Assembly (NCBI GenBank): GCA_963711465.1
Contig: CAVQEG010000001.1
Location: 3,137,622 to 3,201,621 of the forward strand
Length of the DNA stretch: 64,000 nt
Source: CAVQEG01 sp963711465
Lineage (GTDB): Bacteria > Bacteroidota > Ignavibacteria > OLB7
Direction of reading: 5' to 3'
A model generated the notes under the pieces. That model saw nothing but the letters and a program-made list of their open reading frames with translations. It searched no databases and was not told the origin of the DNA. This document shows, piece by piece, positions 26,070 through 36,045 of this stretch (its first letter is position 1; every line of letters begins with the position of its first letter). The position numbers and the translations under genes are program-made.

Positions 26070-27059
26070 ATGCGCACCATTGCCGTTCTCCTCGTTCTCA
26101 CGGTCGTTTCAACCGCCTGCAGCACGGCCTCCTCAGATGCTCGGGGGCAGAGCCCCGACCATTCCCAGGCGCAGAAAAGCTATGGTCCGGACGATGCCAC
26201 CACCGTATTCACCATGCGAACCGTTTCGGGCGTCCGACACTTTCGGTTCACCGAAGCGAACGTAATCATCGAGGGTGATCGACTGACGATTCAGCTTCCG
26301 GTAATTGGAACCGAGGAGTACGAAGGGGAGGTGTATGGGCCGACGTATGGAATCGTGGTTGAAGACTACCGACCCGGGCAATCGGATCAACGTGCAATGC
26401 TTGACGCAGATGCCGGCATCGAAGACATCGATGGATTTGCGCCGCCGCAGTATCGGGGGCCGGAGGAGAATCCGGGAACGCTGCGGATTCTCACGCTGGA
26501 CACGACGGCGGGACAGACCGCCTTCGAGGCGGACGTGGCGATTCCTGCCGGAGGGGATTCCACGACCGGCTACTTCGGGCATATCTCGACCGACCGCGTC
26601 ATCACGGTCCACGGCGGGCCGGCACTGGCGGGTTCGGACTTCCGGTTGCACGACCGCATGGAGACGGCGACCGAGGCGATGGCTGTAATCGACGCCGGAA
26701 TGGTGTTCGTGCAGATGCGTGCCGGCACCCGCGCCGGATGGCTGCCGGTGTTTCAGATCGGCGAAGGCACGAGTGGCACAGGCGACGGCGGGCTCATGCA
26801 GTTCTCCTTCGCACGTGACACGACCGGGGCACCGCAGGTGATCCGGGACGATTCGTACGGAGACGGGCAGGTACGACTGACGATCCTTCGAGCGCTTCAG
26901 GCGCACCACATCGCGCTCGAGCGGAGACTGGTCGAATCGGCGGATGTGCCGGAGGAGTTGACTCCCGCGGCGGCTGCGACGCTGGGAGTGCCGCAGGCGC
27001 GGCTGTCCTTCGACGACGTCACCCGGATACCATCGCTTCGCCCACTGCCAATCCGGTGA
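26070..27059 (+). CDS. Uncharacterised lipoprotein
   Basis: 329 residues with a lipoprotein signal ending STA-C17 and a short Ser/Gln-rich linker. The mature protein is beta-rich in its first half (FTMRTVSGVRHFRF, VIIEGDRLTIQLPVIG, FGHISTDRVITVHGG) and ends in a helical segment. No catalytic motif or family is recognised. It is followed by the large CheB/CheR sensor after 95 bases in the same direction. Confidence 0.75.
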   Translation: MRTIAVLLVLTVVSTACSTASSDARGQSPDHSQAQKSYGPDDATTVFTMRTVSGVRHFRFTEANVIIEGDRLTIQLPVIGTEEYEGEVYGPTYGIVVEDYRPGQSDQRAMLDADAGIEDIDGFAPPQYRGPEENPGTLRILTLDTTAGQTAFEADVAIPAGGDSTTGYFGHISTDRVITVHGGPALAGSDFRLHDRMETATEAMAVIDAGMVFVQMRAGTRAGWLPVFQIGEGTSGTGDGGLMQFSFARDTTGAPQVIRDDSYGDGQVRLTILRALQAHHIALERRLVESADVPEELTPAAAATLGVPQARLSFDDVTRIPSLRPLPIR

Positions 27060-27154
27060 AACGCCACCGGACTCCGTCCGGTACGGAATCCCGTATGTTG
27101 CAGAATTGGATGAGACTCCCCCTACGATTTGATGATGAGGCAGCGTGAGCCACC

Positions 27155-30100
27155 ATGAGCGATGCATCTGAGAACCAGCGACAGACGTCGGCAGAGGCCA
27201 GCGAGGGTGAACGGTCGGAGCTGACGGTGGTGGGCATTGGTGCGTCGGCAGGCGGACTGGCTGCGTTGAGAACGTTTTTCGAGAGCATGCCGGATGACTC
27301 GGGGCTGGCGTTCGTGGTGGTCGTGCATCTGTCCAGCGAGCACCCGAGTCATCTTGCCGATCTGCTGCAGGCCCGCATACACATGCCGGTACTCCAGGTG
27401 ACCCGCACGGTACCGCTGCGGCGCAACCACGTCTACGTGATACCACCCAACGCCAATCTCGAATCCGTCGACACGCATCTGCGGCTGACAGCGCTGGAGC
27501 CGAGGCGGACCGAGCGTGCGCCGATCGATCACTTTCTGCGGACACTGGCGCGCACGCACGACGGCCACGCGATCGGGTTGATACTGAGCGGAACGGGAAG
27601 TGACGGGACGCTGGGAATCAAGGAAATCAAGGAGAAGGGCGGACTGACGATCGTTCAGGATCCGTTCCAGGCCGAGTATGACGGAATGCCCTCGAGCGCG
27701 ATCGGCAGCGGTGCGGTCGATCTGATACTGCCGATCGAGCGGATGCCGGACGTGCTGCTCGGCTTCTCCCGCACGAGGCCGGAGCTGTCGATACCGGTTG
27801 ACGGGGAGAGTCTCGATCCGGCCAACCGGCAGATGCTGCAGCGGGTCTTCGCGCAGCTTCGCCTGCGGTCGGGGCGCGACTTCACGCGATACAAGCCGTC
27901 GACGATTCTGCGGCGGATCCAGCGGCGCATGCAGCTGCGGTTCGTCGAACGCTTCGACACCTACCTGAGCATGCTGCGCGACGATCCTTCCGAGGTCATG
28001 GCATTGGCCGACGATCTTCTGATCACGGTGACCAACTTCTTTCGGGATCGGGACGTATTCGACGAGATCGAGCGCACGATCATTCCGCGGTTGTTCGAGG
28101 GAAGAACGGCTGACGACAGCATCCGGATCTGGAGCGTCGGGTGTGCGACGGGCGAGGAGGCGTACTCGCTGGCGATGCTGATGATCGAGGAGGCGAGCCG
28201 GCACGAATCGGTGCCGCGCATTCAGATTTTTGCATCCGACCTGCACGAGCATTCCCTGGAACGGGCGCGTGATGGATACTATCCGGGCGACATCGATGTC
28301 GACGTCAGTCCGGGGCGTCTGAAGCGGTTCTTCACCAGGGAGAACAACGGATACCGCATCCGCAAGGAGGTGCGTGAGCTCGTGATTTTCACTGCTCACA
28401 ACCTGCTGTCCGACCCGCCGTTTTCGCGACTGGACCTCGTCACCTGCCGCAACGTGATGATCTATCTGAAGCGGGACGTGCAGCGCGATGTGATCGAGCT
28501 GTTCCACTACGCGCTTCGCCAGGACGGATATCTCGTGCTGGGCACCTCCGAGTCGATCGATGCCCCCGATCTCTTCCGTACCGAGGACAAGAAGCGGTGC
28601 ATCTTCCGCAGGAGGAGTGTGCGTGTGCCGGAGCCGCGGCTGCCGGTGTTTCCGGTCGTCCCCTCACCGGTGGATCACCGTCCGACCGCGCGTGCATCGC
28701 ACAGCGAGCCATCAGATTTCGGGCGGCTGCACGTGCGACTCCTGGAGCGATTTGCTCCGCCGAGCATGGTGGTCAGGCCCGACGACAAGATCGCGCACCT
28801 GTCCGAGCACTGCGGTCGGTACCTGGTACATCCGGGTGGCGAGCTCACCGCCTCCGCCTACCGACTGGTGCGCGAAGAGCTTCGCGTCGAGCTTCGGTCG
28901 ATGCTCTACAAAGTTCGCGAGTCCCACAAGCCGCTGCAGTCCTATCCGATTCTCGTTCGCTTCAACGGTGACGCCAATCCCGTGGTGCTGAACGTCCGAC
29001 CGGCAGGTGAAGGGGACGATGAAGGATACGTGCTGGTGATTTTCGATGAGCGCACGGGCACCGAGCAGGCGGATGGTCCCGCGAAGGAACGGATGAAGGG
29101 GCCCTCGGTCGGCGCCACGCGGGAGACCGAACTGGAGGCCGAACTCGATCAGATGCGACAGCGTCTGCAGGTGATCATCGAAGAGTACGAGACGTCTCAG
29201 GAGGAGATGAAGGCGTCGAACGAGGAGCTGCAGTCGGCCAATGAAGAGCTTCGCTCGACGATGGAGGAGCTGGAGACCTCGAAGGAAGAGTTGCAGAGCA
29301 TGAACGAGGAGCTGCAGACGGTCAATCAGGAGAACCGGCACAAGGTCGAGGAGCTGGCGCAGCTCTCCGGCGACCTGCAGAACCTGATGGCGGCGACCGA
29401 TATCGCGACGCTGTTCCTCGATCGTGACCTGCGCATTCTCCGCTTCACGCCGAAGGTCACCGAGCTGTTCAACATCCGCATGACCGATCGCGGCCGGCCC
29501 ATCGGGGATCTCACGCACCGGCTGGGATACGACCGGCTCATCAACGACTGTGAACGTGTACTCAATCAGCTGGTGCCGGTAGAACGTGAGATGCAGGACG
29601 AGTCCGGACGCTGGTATCTGACCCGCGTGCTCGTCTATCGAAGCGGTGAGGATCGAATCGATGGAGTTGTGATCACGTTCGTGGAAATCACCCGACGAAA
29701 GATCGCCGAGGAGGAACTTCGACGGAGCGAGGAGCAGTTTCGAGCGCTCATTTCCGCATCGGCCCAGATGGTCTGGACGGTCGATGCGAGTGGAGAAATG
29801 GTCATTGACTCTCCGACGTGGCGGGCGTTCACCGGTCAGTCTGTCGACGCAATCCATGGCTCCGGCTGGCTCGATGCGGTGCATCCGGACGATCGCGAAC
29901 GAACGATGAGCCAATGGAAGCAGGCAATCGCATCCAGCGATCCAATGCACGATGAGTACCGTGTCATCCATGCCGCCAGCGGCGAATACCGGTGGACCTC
30001 CGTGCGGGCCGTTCCGCTGTTCGATGCCTCCGGAGGCGTGCGCGGATGGGTCGGCATGAACATCGACATCGATGCTTCGAAGAGGGCCGAGCAGGCGATG

Positions 30101-30841
30101 ACACAGCTCAACGCGACGCTCGAGCAGCGACTCGAAGATGGAACGCGGCAGATTCGCGAGATGGCAAGGCATCTGACCCATGTCGAGCAACGCGAGCGCC
30201 ATCGCCTGGCGCAGCTGCTGCACGACGATCTGCAGCAGCAGCTCTACAGCATCCGCATTCGCACCTCACAGTTGACGCACGTCATCGAGTCGATCGAGGA
30301 TGCATCGAGTCACGCCGTCGACGCACAGGGTATCTACGATGCGCTCGGGACGGCCATCGACCTCACACGACGCATGTCGGTCGATCTGAGCCCGCCGGTG
30401 CTCGAGCAGGAGACAATCTCGGCCGCACTCTCGTGGCTCTGCTCGCAGATGAACGTGCTGCATGGACTCGACGTCGATGTCGAGGCACCGGCCACAGTGA
30501 CCGCCGACGACCCGGACCTGCGCCTTCTGCTCTATCAGAGCGCCCGGGAACTGCTCTTCAACGTCGTCAAGCACTCCGGCACGTTGCGCGCCCGGCTCGG
30601 ACTGCGTGAAGAGGATGGTGACGTGGTGATGCGTGTCGAAGACGATGGTGTCGGCTTCGATGTCAACCGTGCCATCACGGCCGACAACGATACGTTCGGT
30701 CTGTTTGACATCCGTGATCGCCTCTCGCTCGTCGGAGGCGCGATCGACATCAAATCCCGGCCGGGCAACGGAACGACGGTCACCATTCGACTGCCCAGCA
30801 GCCGGACGAGTTCGCAAGGACAATCCAACGGTGGACAGTGA
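27155..30841 (+). CDS. CheB-CheR-PAS-histidine kinase multidomain sensor
   Basis: 1228 residues. CheB methylesterase domain first, with GASAGG (S31), VVHLSSEH (H58) and GTGSDGTLG (D150) as its triad. CheR methyltransferase next (about 200-470), SAM motif VGCATGEEAYSL near residue 330. A long coiled coil at about 650-735 (repeated NEELQS/EELETSKEEL heptads). Two PAS domains at about 735-850 and 860-980. A HisKA_3-type dimerisation helix carries phospho-acceptor H1023 in LLHDDLQQQL, and the HATPase has RELLFNVVKHSG and EDDGVGFD. No receiver domain and no membrane segment, so cytoplasmic. It likely links adaptation-type methylation chemistry to phosphorelay. A small gene overlaps its stop. Confidence 0.95.
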   Translation: MSDASENQRQTSAEASEGERSELTVVGIGASAGGLAALRTFFESMPDDSGLAFVVVVHLSSEHPSHLADLLQARIHMPVLQVTRTVPLRRNHVYVIPPNANLESVDTHLRLTALEPRRTERAPIDHFLRTLARTHDGHAIGLILSGTGSDGTLGIKEIKEKGGLTIVQDPFQAEYDGMPSSAIGSGAVDLILPIERMPDVLLGFSRTRPELSIPVDGESLDPANRQMLQRVFAQLRLRSGRDFTRYKPSTILRRIQRRMQLRFVERFDTYLSMLRDDPSEVMALADDLLITVTNFFRDRDVFDEIERTIIPRLFEGRTADDSIRIWSVGCATGEEAYSLAMLMIEEASRHESVPRIQIFASDLHEHSLERARDGYYPGDIDVDVSPGRLKRFFTRENNGYRIRKEVRELVIFTAHNLLSDPPFSRLDLVTCRNVMIYLKRDVQRDVIELFHYALRQDGYLVLGTSESIDAPDLFRTEDKKRCIFRRRSVRVPEPRLPVFPVVPSPVDHRPTARASHSEPSDFGRLHVRLLERFAPPSMVVRPDDKIAHLSEHCGRYLVHPGGELTASAYRLVREELRVELRSMLYKVRESHKPLQSYPILVRFNGDANPVVLNVRPAGEGDDEGYVLVIFDERTGTEQADGPAKERMKGPSVGATRETELEAELDQMRQRLQVIIEEYETSQEEMKASNEELQSANEELRSTMEELETSKEELQSMNEELQTVNQENRHKVEELAQLSGDLQNLMAATDIATLFLDRDLRILRFTPKVTELFNIRMTDRGRPIGDLTHRLGYDRLINDCERVLNQLVPVEREMQDESGRWYLTRVLVYRSGEDRIDGVVITFVEITRRKIAEEELRRSEEQFRALISASAQMVWTVDASGEMVIDSPTWRAFTGQSVDAIHGSGWLDAVHPDDRERTMSQWKQAIASSDPMHDEYRVIHAASGEYRWTSVRAVPLFDASGGVRGWVGMNIDIDASKRAEQAMTQLNATLEQRLEDGTRQIREMARHLTHVEQRERHRLAQLLHDDLQQQLYSIRIRTSQLTHVIESIEDASSHAVDAQGIYDALGTAIDLTRRMSVDLSPPVLEQETISAALSWLCSQMNVLHGLDVDVEAPATVTADDPDLRLLLYQSARELLFNVVKHSGTLRARLGLREEDGDVVMRVEDDGVGFDVNRAITADNDTFGLFDIRDRLSLVGGAIDIKSRPGNGTTVTIRLPSSRTSSQGQSNGGQ

Positions 30842-31302
30842 AGACTGCACAGCCAACCGATCCGACACTGGAGCAGACGATGGAACGCAACGCCGGTGCG
30901 GCGGTCACACTTGCGCGCGAGCACTTCGGTGAGGAGCTGAACTTCACCGAGGGCAGCATCGAGGCGGTCGAGCGCTGCCTGACACGGCTCTACGATGCAA
31001 TGCCACGCTCATTCTTCAAGAAGCTCTTCCGTCCGAAGTGGAATCAGGAGCGGATCGACCGGCTGACGATGCTCTTCGGCGGCTACATCGGCGAGGTCTT
31101 CCGCCGCCATCACGGCGGCGTGTGGGCCATCGAGGAGCCGCCCGGCGCCGGCGGCGCGGTGATCGCCATCCGCGACGCCAGGGGCGGCATCTTCTTCCCG
31201 CCCGCCAAAGTGCTCAAGCGACTGACCAACGGGCCGGAGGACGACGTGTGGTACTACTACCGGATCCTCGTCGATCGCTACCTCTCGGGCACGGGCGAGT
31301 AG
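30838..31302 (+). CDS. Small DUF3806-like protein coupled to the sensor kinase
   Basis: 154 residues if it begins at GTG 30838, which overlaps the kinase stop (GTGA). An ATG at 30880 with GGAG 6 bases upstream is an equally good start, giving 140 residues. The pattern RIDRLTMLFGGYIGEVFRRHHGGVWAIEEP resembles DUF3806, whose role is unknown. The coupling suggests it is co-expressed with the CheB-CheR sensor, perhaps as an accessory protein; this is inference. Confidence 0.7.
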   Translation: MKTAQPTDPTLEQTMERNAGAAVTLAREHFGEELNFTEGSIEAVERCLTRLYDAMPRSFFKKLFRPKWNQERIDRLTMLFGGYIGEVFRRHHGGVWAIEEPPGAGGAVIAIRDARGGIFFPPAKVLKRLTNGPEDDVWYYYRILVDRYLSGTGE

Positions 31303-31320
31303 CGCGTCGTCGCGCGGGAC

Positions 31321-33360
31321 TCACTCCTCACCACCATCGGTCTGAACTCCCACATCGGTGGACGCGCCGTCGTCGGTGGCGGCCGCTCCCCGCTCGAAGA
31401 CCAGCGACGGGACCGACGCATCGGCCGTCGCACTGACCAGCTGTCGAAGTTCGCCGATCCTGTCGACGCCGGCGCGTGAACGGCGTATCACCATGCGCTG
31501 TTCATCCTCGAATCGACCCGGTCGATCGGTAAACGTGCTGGCGATTTCTCCGAACTGATTCTTCACGCTTCTGTCCCGTGGCTTCGTGCTCAGTCGCCAG
31601 GCCGCCGGATAGGTGATGCTGATGTCCTTCTGAAACCGCTTGTCGCCGTAGATCACGATCGGCGAACGGCGCGCGCCGGTGTCGAGCTTCCAGTGGCTCT
31701 CCGACGGCGGTGCCAGCAGTCCCGCAGTGTGGAAGACCACCTCCTCGGGCGTCAGCGTCACCGCGTTGTTGGCGCGGTAGTGCAGCGTGATCTCCAGCGG
31801 TTTGCTGCAGTCGTGCTGATTGGCCACTTCGTAGGTCTCGAGCGTCAGGTCGCCCTCGGAGGCGCCGATGAAGTCCTCCATTTCCTTGCGCGTGTCTTCG
31901 TCGTTGAGCGTCTCGAGTTTGTCGCGCCACTCGATCGCGCTGCTGCCGGTGATGCTGTGGCGTTCATCGACGGCGACATCGCCCGACTCGGAGATCGTCA
32001 CCGACGTGGTTTCCGTCGAGGCATCCGGAACGAGCGACTCGTCGTTGAGCGTCGTTCGCCGGGTGAAGGAGAACTCGTCGTGTTCATCGACGTCGAACTG
32101 CAGTGCCTCCTGGTTCTGGAACCGCCACGGCAGGTATCCGAGCGGCACGTTGCGCCAGAACGGCACGTAGGGATACGACTTGCCGTCGATCTCCGCCTCA
32201 CAGGTGAGCATCGACATCTGCGCACCGGTGATGTAGGTCGAATCGAAGAATCCGTCCTCGGCCGAATGCACCAGGTACATCCGGGTCGGAATACCGGCGG
32301 CTTTCATCATCAGCATCGACAGCTGCGCGACCTGCGGAATGGTCGCATGCGGAAAGTCGAAGACGTAGCTGAGACCGTAGTGCTCGCCGTAACGGCGCAC
32401 CTCGATGCTGTCCTGCAGCCACGTCAGGATCGCCTGCGCCGCCTCGCGCTTGTCGGTGCGATCGCCGACGATTCGCCGCGTGACCTTCTCGATCTCCTCC
32501 CTGTACGGTCGGTCACTGTTCAGATACCGCCTGCCATACTCCTTGCCGAGCTCCTCCCATGTGGCTGAGGCTTCGAATCTGCTCTGCTGGTAGTTGAATC
32601 GGGAGAACATCATCTCGAAGTACGGGGAGAACTCGCGGTAGTACGGTGAGAACGGTTCGTCGGGCAGTTGCGGCACGTGGTGCGCCTCGTACTCGATGGT
32701 CACGTCGTCGCCGTCATCGTCGATCGTCGGCATCTCAAACAGGTTCGGACCGTCAGGACTGGTCCGTTTGATCTGCACCTGCCACCAGTCCGGATACGAA
32801 AAGCTCATGCGCACGGTATCGGCCGGCATCCGGTACTGCAGCGTGCGTGAGTAGTCCCGTGGCGGGTTGTTCTGCCCACGATCGGTCTGGAACACTTCCT
32901 CGATGATGGTGCCACGCTGCACGTCCGGATAGGCCAGCCGGTAGCGGGTGACGCCCGGCTTCGTTTCCTCGCTGACCAGATCGTCCCGCGTGTAGATCCG
33001 CGAACGGCCGTCGGGGGAGGTGACGATCGAATAGAATTCGGTCAGCTTCTCGTCGGGATCGAATTCGTACGACGCGGTCGTCAGCGACTCGACGTTCGGA
33101 TTGAGCACGACGTAGCGCAGACGTCGCACCACCGACGACTCGATATAGGCTCTGCTGCCATAGGTCCGCACATCGGTCTGGTTGAGCAGGTAGACGCCGT
33201 CCTGTGGTCCGTAGCGCTGTTCGTAGGCATCAGCATCGACCGGAGTGACGTGTAGGGAGTCGGCCGACGGAACGGAGATGAAGGTCTGCCGAATCGTAAA
33301 TCCGCACCCGGCGGCGGTGACGGCCAGGGCGAGCAGTGGGAGGAGGAGTCGCGTGGTCAT
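31321..33360 (-). CDS. Lipoprotein DUF3857/transglutaminase-like protein with degenerate active site
   Basis: 679 residues with a lipoprotein signal ending AAG-C19. The DUF3857 domain fills the first 270 residues (FYSIVTSPDGRSRIYTRDDLVSEE). The transglutaminase-like part follows, but where relatives have GDCKD this protein reads TIPQVAQLSMLMMKAAGIPTRMY, with no Cys. It is likely inactive as a protease or transglutaminase and may be a binding or scaffold partner. Its start overlaps the stop of the upstream paralog (ATGA), a two-gene operon. Confidence 0.85.
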   Translation of the reverse strand: MTTRLLLPLLALAVTAAGCGFTIRQTFISVPSADSLHVTPVDADAYEQRYGPQDGVYLLNQTDVRTYGSRAYIESSVVRRLRYVVLNPNVESLTTASYEFDPDEKLTEFYSIVTSPDGRSRIYTRDDLVSEETKPGVTRYRLAYPDVQRGTIIEEVFQTDRGQNNPPRDYSRTLQYRMPADTVRMSFSYPDWWQVQIKRTSPDGPNLFEMPTIDDDGDDVTIEYEAHHVPQLPDEPFSPYYREFSPYFEMMFSRFNYQQSRFEASATWEELGKEYGRRYLNSDRPYREEIEKVTRRIVGDRTDKREAAQAILTWLQDSIEVRRYGEHYGLSYVFDFPHATIPQVAQLSMLMMKAAGIPTRMYLVHSAEDGFFDSTYITGAQMSMLTCEAEIDGKSYPYVPFWRNVPLGYLPWRFQNQEALQFDVDEHDEFSFTRRTTLNDESLVPDASTETTSVTISESGDVAVDERHSITGSSAIEWRDKLETLNDEDTRKEMEDFIGASEGDLTLETYEVANQHDCSKPLEITLHYRANNAVTLTPEEVVFHTAGLLAPPSESHWKLDTGARRSPIVIYGDKRFQKDISITYPAAWRLSTKPRDRSVKNQFGEIASTFTDRPGRFEDEQRMVIRRSRAGVDRIGELRQLVSATADASVPSLVFERGAAATDDGASTDVGVQTDGGEE

Positions 33361-35186
33361 TGCTGTGCTGGTGAGATCGTGAATACCGCTGAACGGGATT
33401 CGAGCAGTGATTGGTAGAAGGTGAGGAACGGTCGTCGATCCGCCCCCGCGATGTAGGGGTCGAGAAGCGCGATGCCGTATTCGAAGTGCATGCGGTCGGA
33501 CGAGCGGCCGGCAGCGGCGCGGAAACTCGCGCCGCCTGCGGCGATCGCCGTCGAATCGTCGTCGACAGCCGCGCCGACGGCTTTCAGGTCGAGTCGGAGC
33601 TCCAGCGGACTGCGCACCGACGGATAGATGGCGAACGTGTCGCGTGATCGCGTCGTCAGATCGGCGTCGCCAACGGCAAAGGCCAGTCGCGGCACATACC
33701 GTCTGCCGTGGCTGCCCGCGATGATGAACCGGCTGAGGTCGGCCGTGCCCTCCAGAACGATGCGGCCCGGTTCGTCGGTCACCACGTCAACGCCGTCGAA
33801 GGAGATCTTCTGCAGTTCGTCGGAGAGCAGTCGCTCGAGCGCGTTACGGCGATTGCCGCTGTTGCCGCCGTCGAGTATCCATCGCGCCCCGTAGAGCAGG
33901 TCGCCGTGGAGCTCCGCATGAACATTGCAGTGCTTCGCGTCGGCCACGTCGCCCTCGATCGTAATCAGCGTCGGCTCGGTGCGCGGCATCGGGATGCGCA
34001 CCTTCTCGGCGCGAGACTCCTCGAGCACCAGCGCGTTTGCGCCGACGTCCTGATGCGGCAGGTTGCCGAAGGCGCACAGCCGCGCGGTCGGATCGAAGAA
34101 GATGCGGTCGTCGCCACTGCCGTAGGCGCAGATCACGTGGTTGAACTGCCAGACGTGCGTGCCGCGGAACTGGGGACGGGCAACGGTGGAGAGCAGCACG
34201 GGGTCGACCCGCAGGCCGTAGCGCCGCGCGATCGCCGAGACGAGAAACGCGCGGTCCTTGCAGTCTCCATAGCCGCGCTCAAGCACCTGGCCCGGCAGAC
34301 GTGGCACGATCGCGCTCGCACCACGCTCGTCGGCGATGTAGCGAATCGTGGAGCGAACGTAGTCGTTGATCACGCGCACCTTCTCCCGTGGCGTCGCCGC
34401 CGTGGCCATCGCTCCGCTCAGCAGCGTGTCGTAGGTCCCGGGCAGCGAGGCGCTGCGGTCGAACTGCTTCGAATACCAGTCGAGGAATTCAGGCGTCGAT
34501 GCCGCGTTGATCGTGCCCTTCGAATCGTGAAGCCATATCTGCGCCGCGCACTGCAGATCGTTGTACGCGAACTCCGGCATGTCCGGCCGCTTCTCAAGAT
34601 TGCGGATGACGAAGACCGTCAGGTCGTCCTCCGGATGCTCGACCGTGTAGTCGATCGCTCCGCCAGGGAAGAACATGTCGAAGTCCACGGTCACGTCCTC
34701 GGGATGCTCGATCTCGACCCGGTACTCGCGCAGCCGATCGACGTTCGGTACCAGCAGCATCGGCAGGTAGACCGGCGAACTGTACTCCTGTTCGTAGATC
34801 ACCGCCATCGAGTCGCCCACACGGACGTCGGCGGGTAGCTCGAAGCGATGGAGTGTCTGGCCGGAGAGGAAAATGTCCTCGTCGTTGTCGAGTTCCTCGC
34901 GAATGTCGTCGTCGTCGATGTAGTGGTCGCGAAAGAAGACGTCGAAGCGATCGTACGGCGCGTAGAACGGCGCACCGAAACTCATCCCGCGCTGCAGCGT
35001 CGCACGCTGCGAGGTGAACGTCTGCGCGATGACGGTGCGCGACTCGAGATCGTACCCGTCCTCGCGATCACCGCTGATCTCGAAGTGGATGTAGTACGAC
35101 CGCTCGACATCGGGTTCGGCGCGAACCGCAGTCCGCGCGGCAAACAGCACCAGAAGGATCGGAGCAAGGTGGTAGAGGTGACGCAT
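33357..35186 (-). CDS. Exported DUF3857/transglutaminase-like protein, intact catalytic triad
   Basis: 609 residues from the ATG at 35186 with a signal peptide (MRHLYHLAPILLVLFAARTAVRA). DUF3857 domain first, then a transglutaminase-like domain with GYGDCKDRAFL (C309), QFNHVICAY (H350) and FFDPTARL (D365), the complete Cys-His-Asp triad. The C-terminal beta domain resembles DUF2569/3858-like tails. Such proteins in FCB bacteria are periplasmic or surface enzymes of unknown substrate, often beside TonB or polysaccharide genes. It is followed by a catalytically dead paralog. Confidence 0.85.
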   Translation of the reverse strand: MRHLYHLAPILLVLFAARTAVRAEPDVERSYYIHFEISGDREDGYDLESRTVIAQTFTSQRATLQRGMSFGAPFYAPYDRFDVFFRDHYIDDDDIREELDNDEDIFLSGQTLHRFELPADVRVGDSMAVIYEQEYSSPVYLPMLLVPNVDRLREYRVEIEHPEDVTVDFDMFFPGGAIDYTVEHPEDDLTVFVIRNLEKRPDMPEFAYNDLQCAAQIWLHDSKGTINAASTPEFLDWYSKQFDRSASLPGTYDTLLSGAMATAATPREKVRVINDYVRSTIRYIADERGASAIVPRLPGQVLERGYGDCKDRAFLVSAIARRYGLRVDPVLLSTVARPQFRGTHVWQFNHVICAYGSGDDRIFFDPTARLCAFGNLPHQDVGANALVLEESRAEKVRIPMPRTEPTLITIEGDVADAKHCNVHAELHGDLLYGARWILDGGNSGNRRNALERLLSDELQKISFDGVDVVTDEPGRIVLEGTADLSRFIIAGSHGRRYVPRLAFAVGDADLTTRSRDTFAIYPSVRSPLELRLDLKAVGAAVDDDSTAIAAGGASFRAAAGRSSDRMHFEYGIALLDPYIAGADRRPFLTFYQSLLESRSAVFTISPAQQ

Positions 35187-35378
35187 CGGAAGGAGGGATT
35201 CGATTCGTGTGGAGTGAGGACTGATGCGGAAGCGCCAAATATACTGTCGCCCCGGATGTCGGCCAATCGGCCCGTGCACTGCTGTGACCGGAGTCATGGT
35301 ATGTTCACTGCCAATTGCGACAGATTGCTCATTGAATGCGGGTGGATGACGACGCCGTCGCGTCGACCCGTCGACGAC

Positions 35379-35906
35379 ATGATTGACGACAGAATTCAAC
35401 TTTCGCGCGGCGACATCACCCGCTTCGACGGCGATGCGATCGTCAACGCCGCCAATCGTTCGCTCCTCGGCGGCGGAGGCGTCGATGGCGCCATTCATCG
35501 CGCCGCAGGTCCCGGCCTGCTCGAAGAATGCCGCGCCCTCGGCGGCTGCCGGACCGGTGAGGCGAAGATCACCGGCGGACACGCTCTGGCCGCAAGCTTC
35601 GTGATCCATACCGTCGGTCCGATCTGGAACGGCGGCAGCCGCGGCGAATCGGTGAAGCTTGCCTCCTGCTACCGCTCGAGTCTCGCCCTCTGCATGGAAC
35701 ACCGCATCGGTTCGGTCGCCTTCCCCGCGATCAGTACCGGCATCTATGGATATCCGCTCGACGAGGCCGCGGCGATCGCCGTTCGCGAGGTGCAGCGCCA
35801 CCTCGCGTCCAATGCGTTTCCGGACTCGGTGACGTTCATGTGTTTTTCCGATGATGCGGTCGCTGCGTATCGGGCGGCGCTGGCGGGAGGGGCGGCGGAT
35901 GAATGA
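35379..35906 (+). CDS. Macrodomain protein (ADP-ribose hydrolase-like)
   Basis: 175 residues from ATG 35379; an in-frame ATG at 35346 is possible. It has the macrodomain pattern RIQLSRGDITRFDGDAIVNAANRSLLGGGGVDGAIH, HTVGPIW and AFPAISTGIYGYP, all near-canonical for MacroD/YmdB proteins that remove O-acetyl-ADP-ribose or ADP-ribosyl groups. Diverges from the DUF3857 pair and precedes the ATPase operon by 139 bases. Confidence 0.92.
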   Translation: MIDDRIQLSRGDITRFDGDAIVNAANRSLLGGGGVDGAIHRAAGPGLLEECRALGGCRTGEAKITGGHALAASFVIHTVGPIWNGGSRGESVKLASCYRSSLALCMEHRIGSVAFPAISTGIYGYPLDEAAAIAVREVQRHLASNAFPDSVTFMCFSDDAVAAYRAALAGGAADE

Positions 35907-36045
35907 TGTTGCCGGGGGCGATCGGGACGATCACGATATCGGCGTACCCGGTGATCATTCGCCATTGCGTCGTTCCGCCGGGATCGTTCTCGACCGTCTG
36001 CGTGGAATGGGGGGATGAAGTAATTCGGGTTGAGGGACTCGTTGT

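Noticed and set aside
28712..30223. 503-codon minus-strand frame antisense to the CheB/CheR kinase
   Set aside because: Low-complexity composition (Leu/Arg/His) caused by the coiled-coil codons on the real strand.
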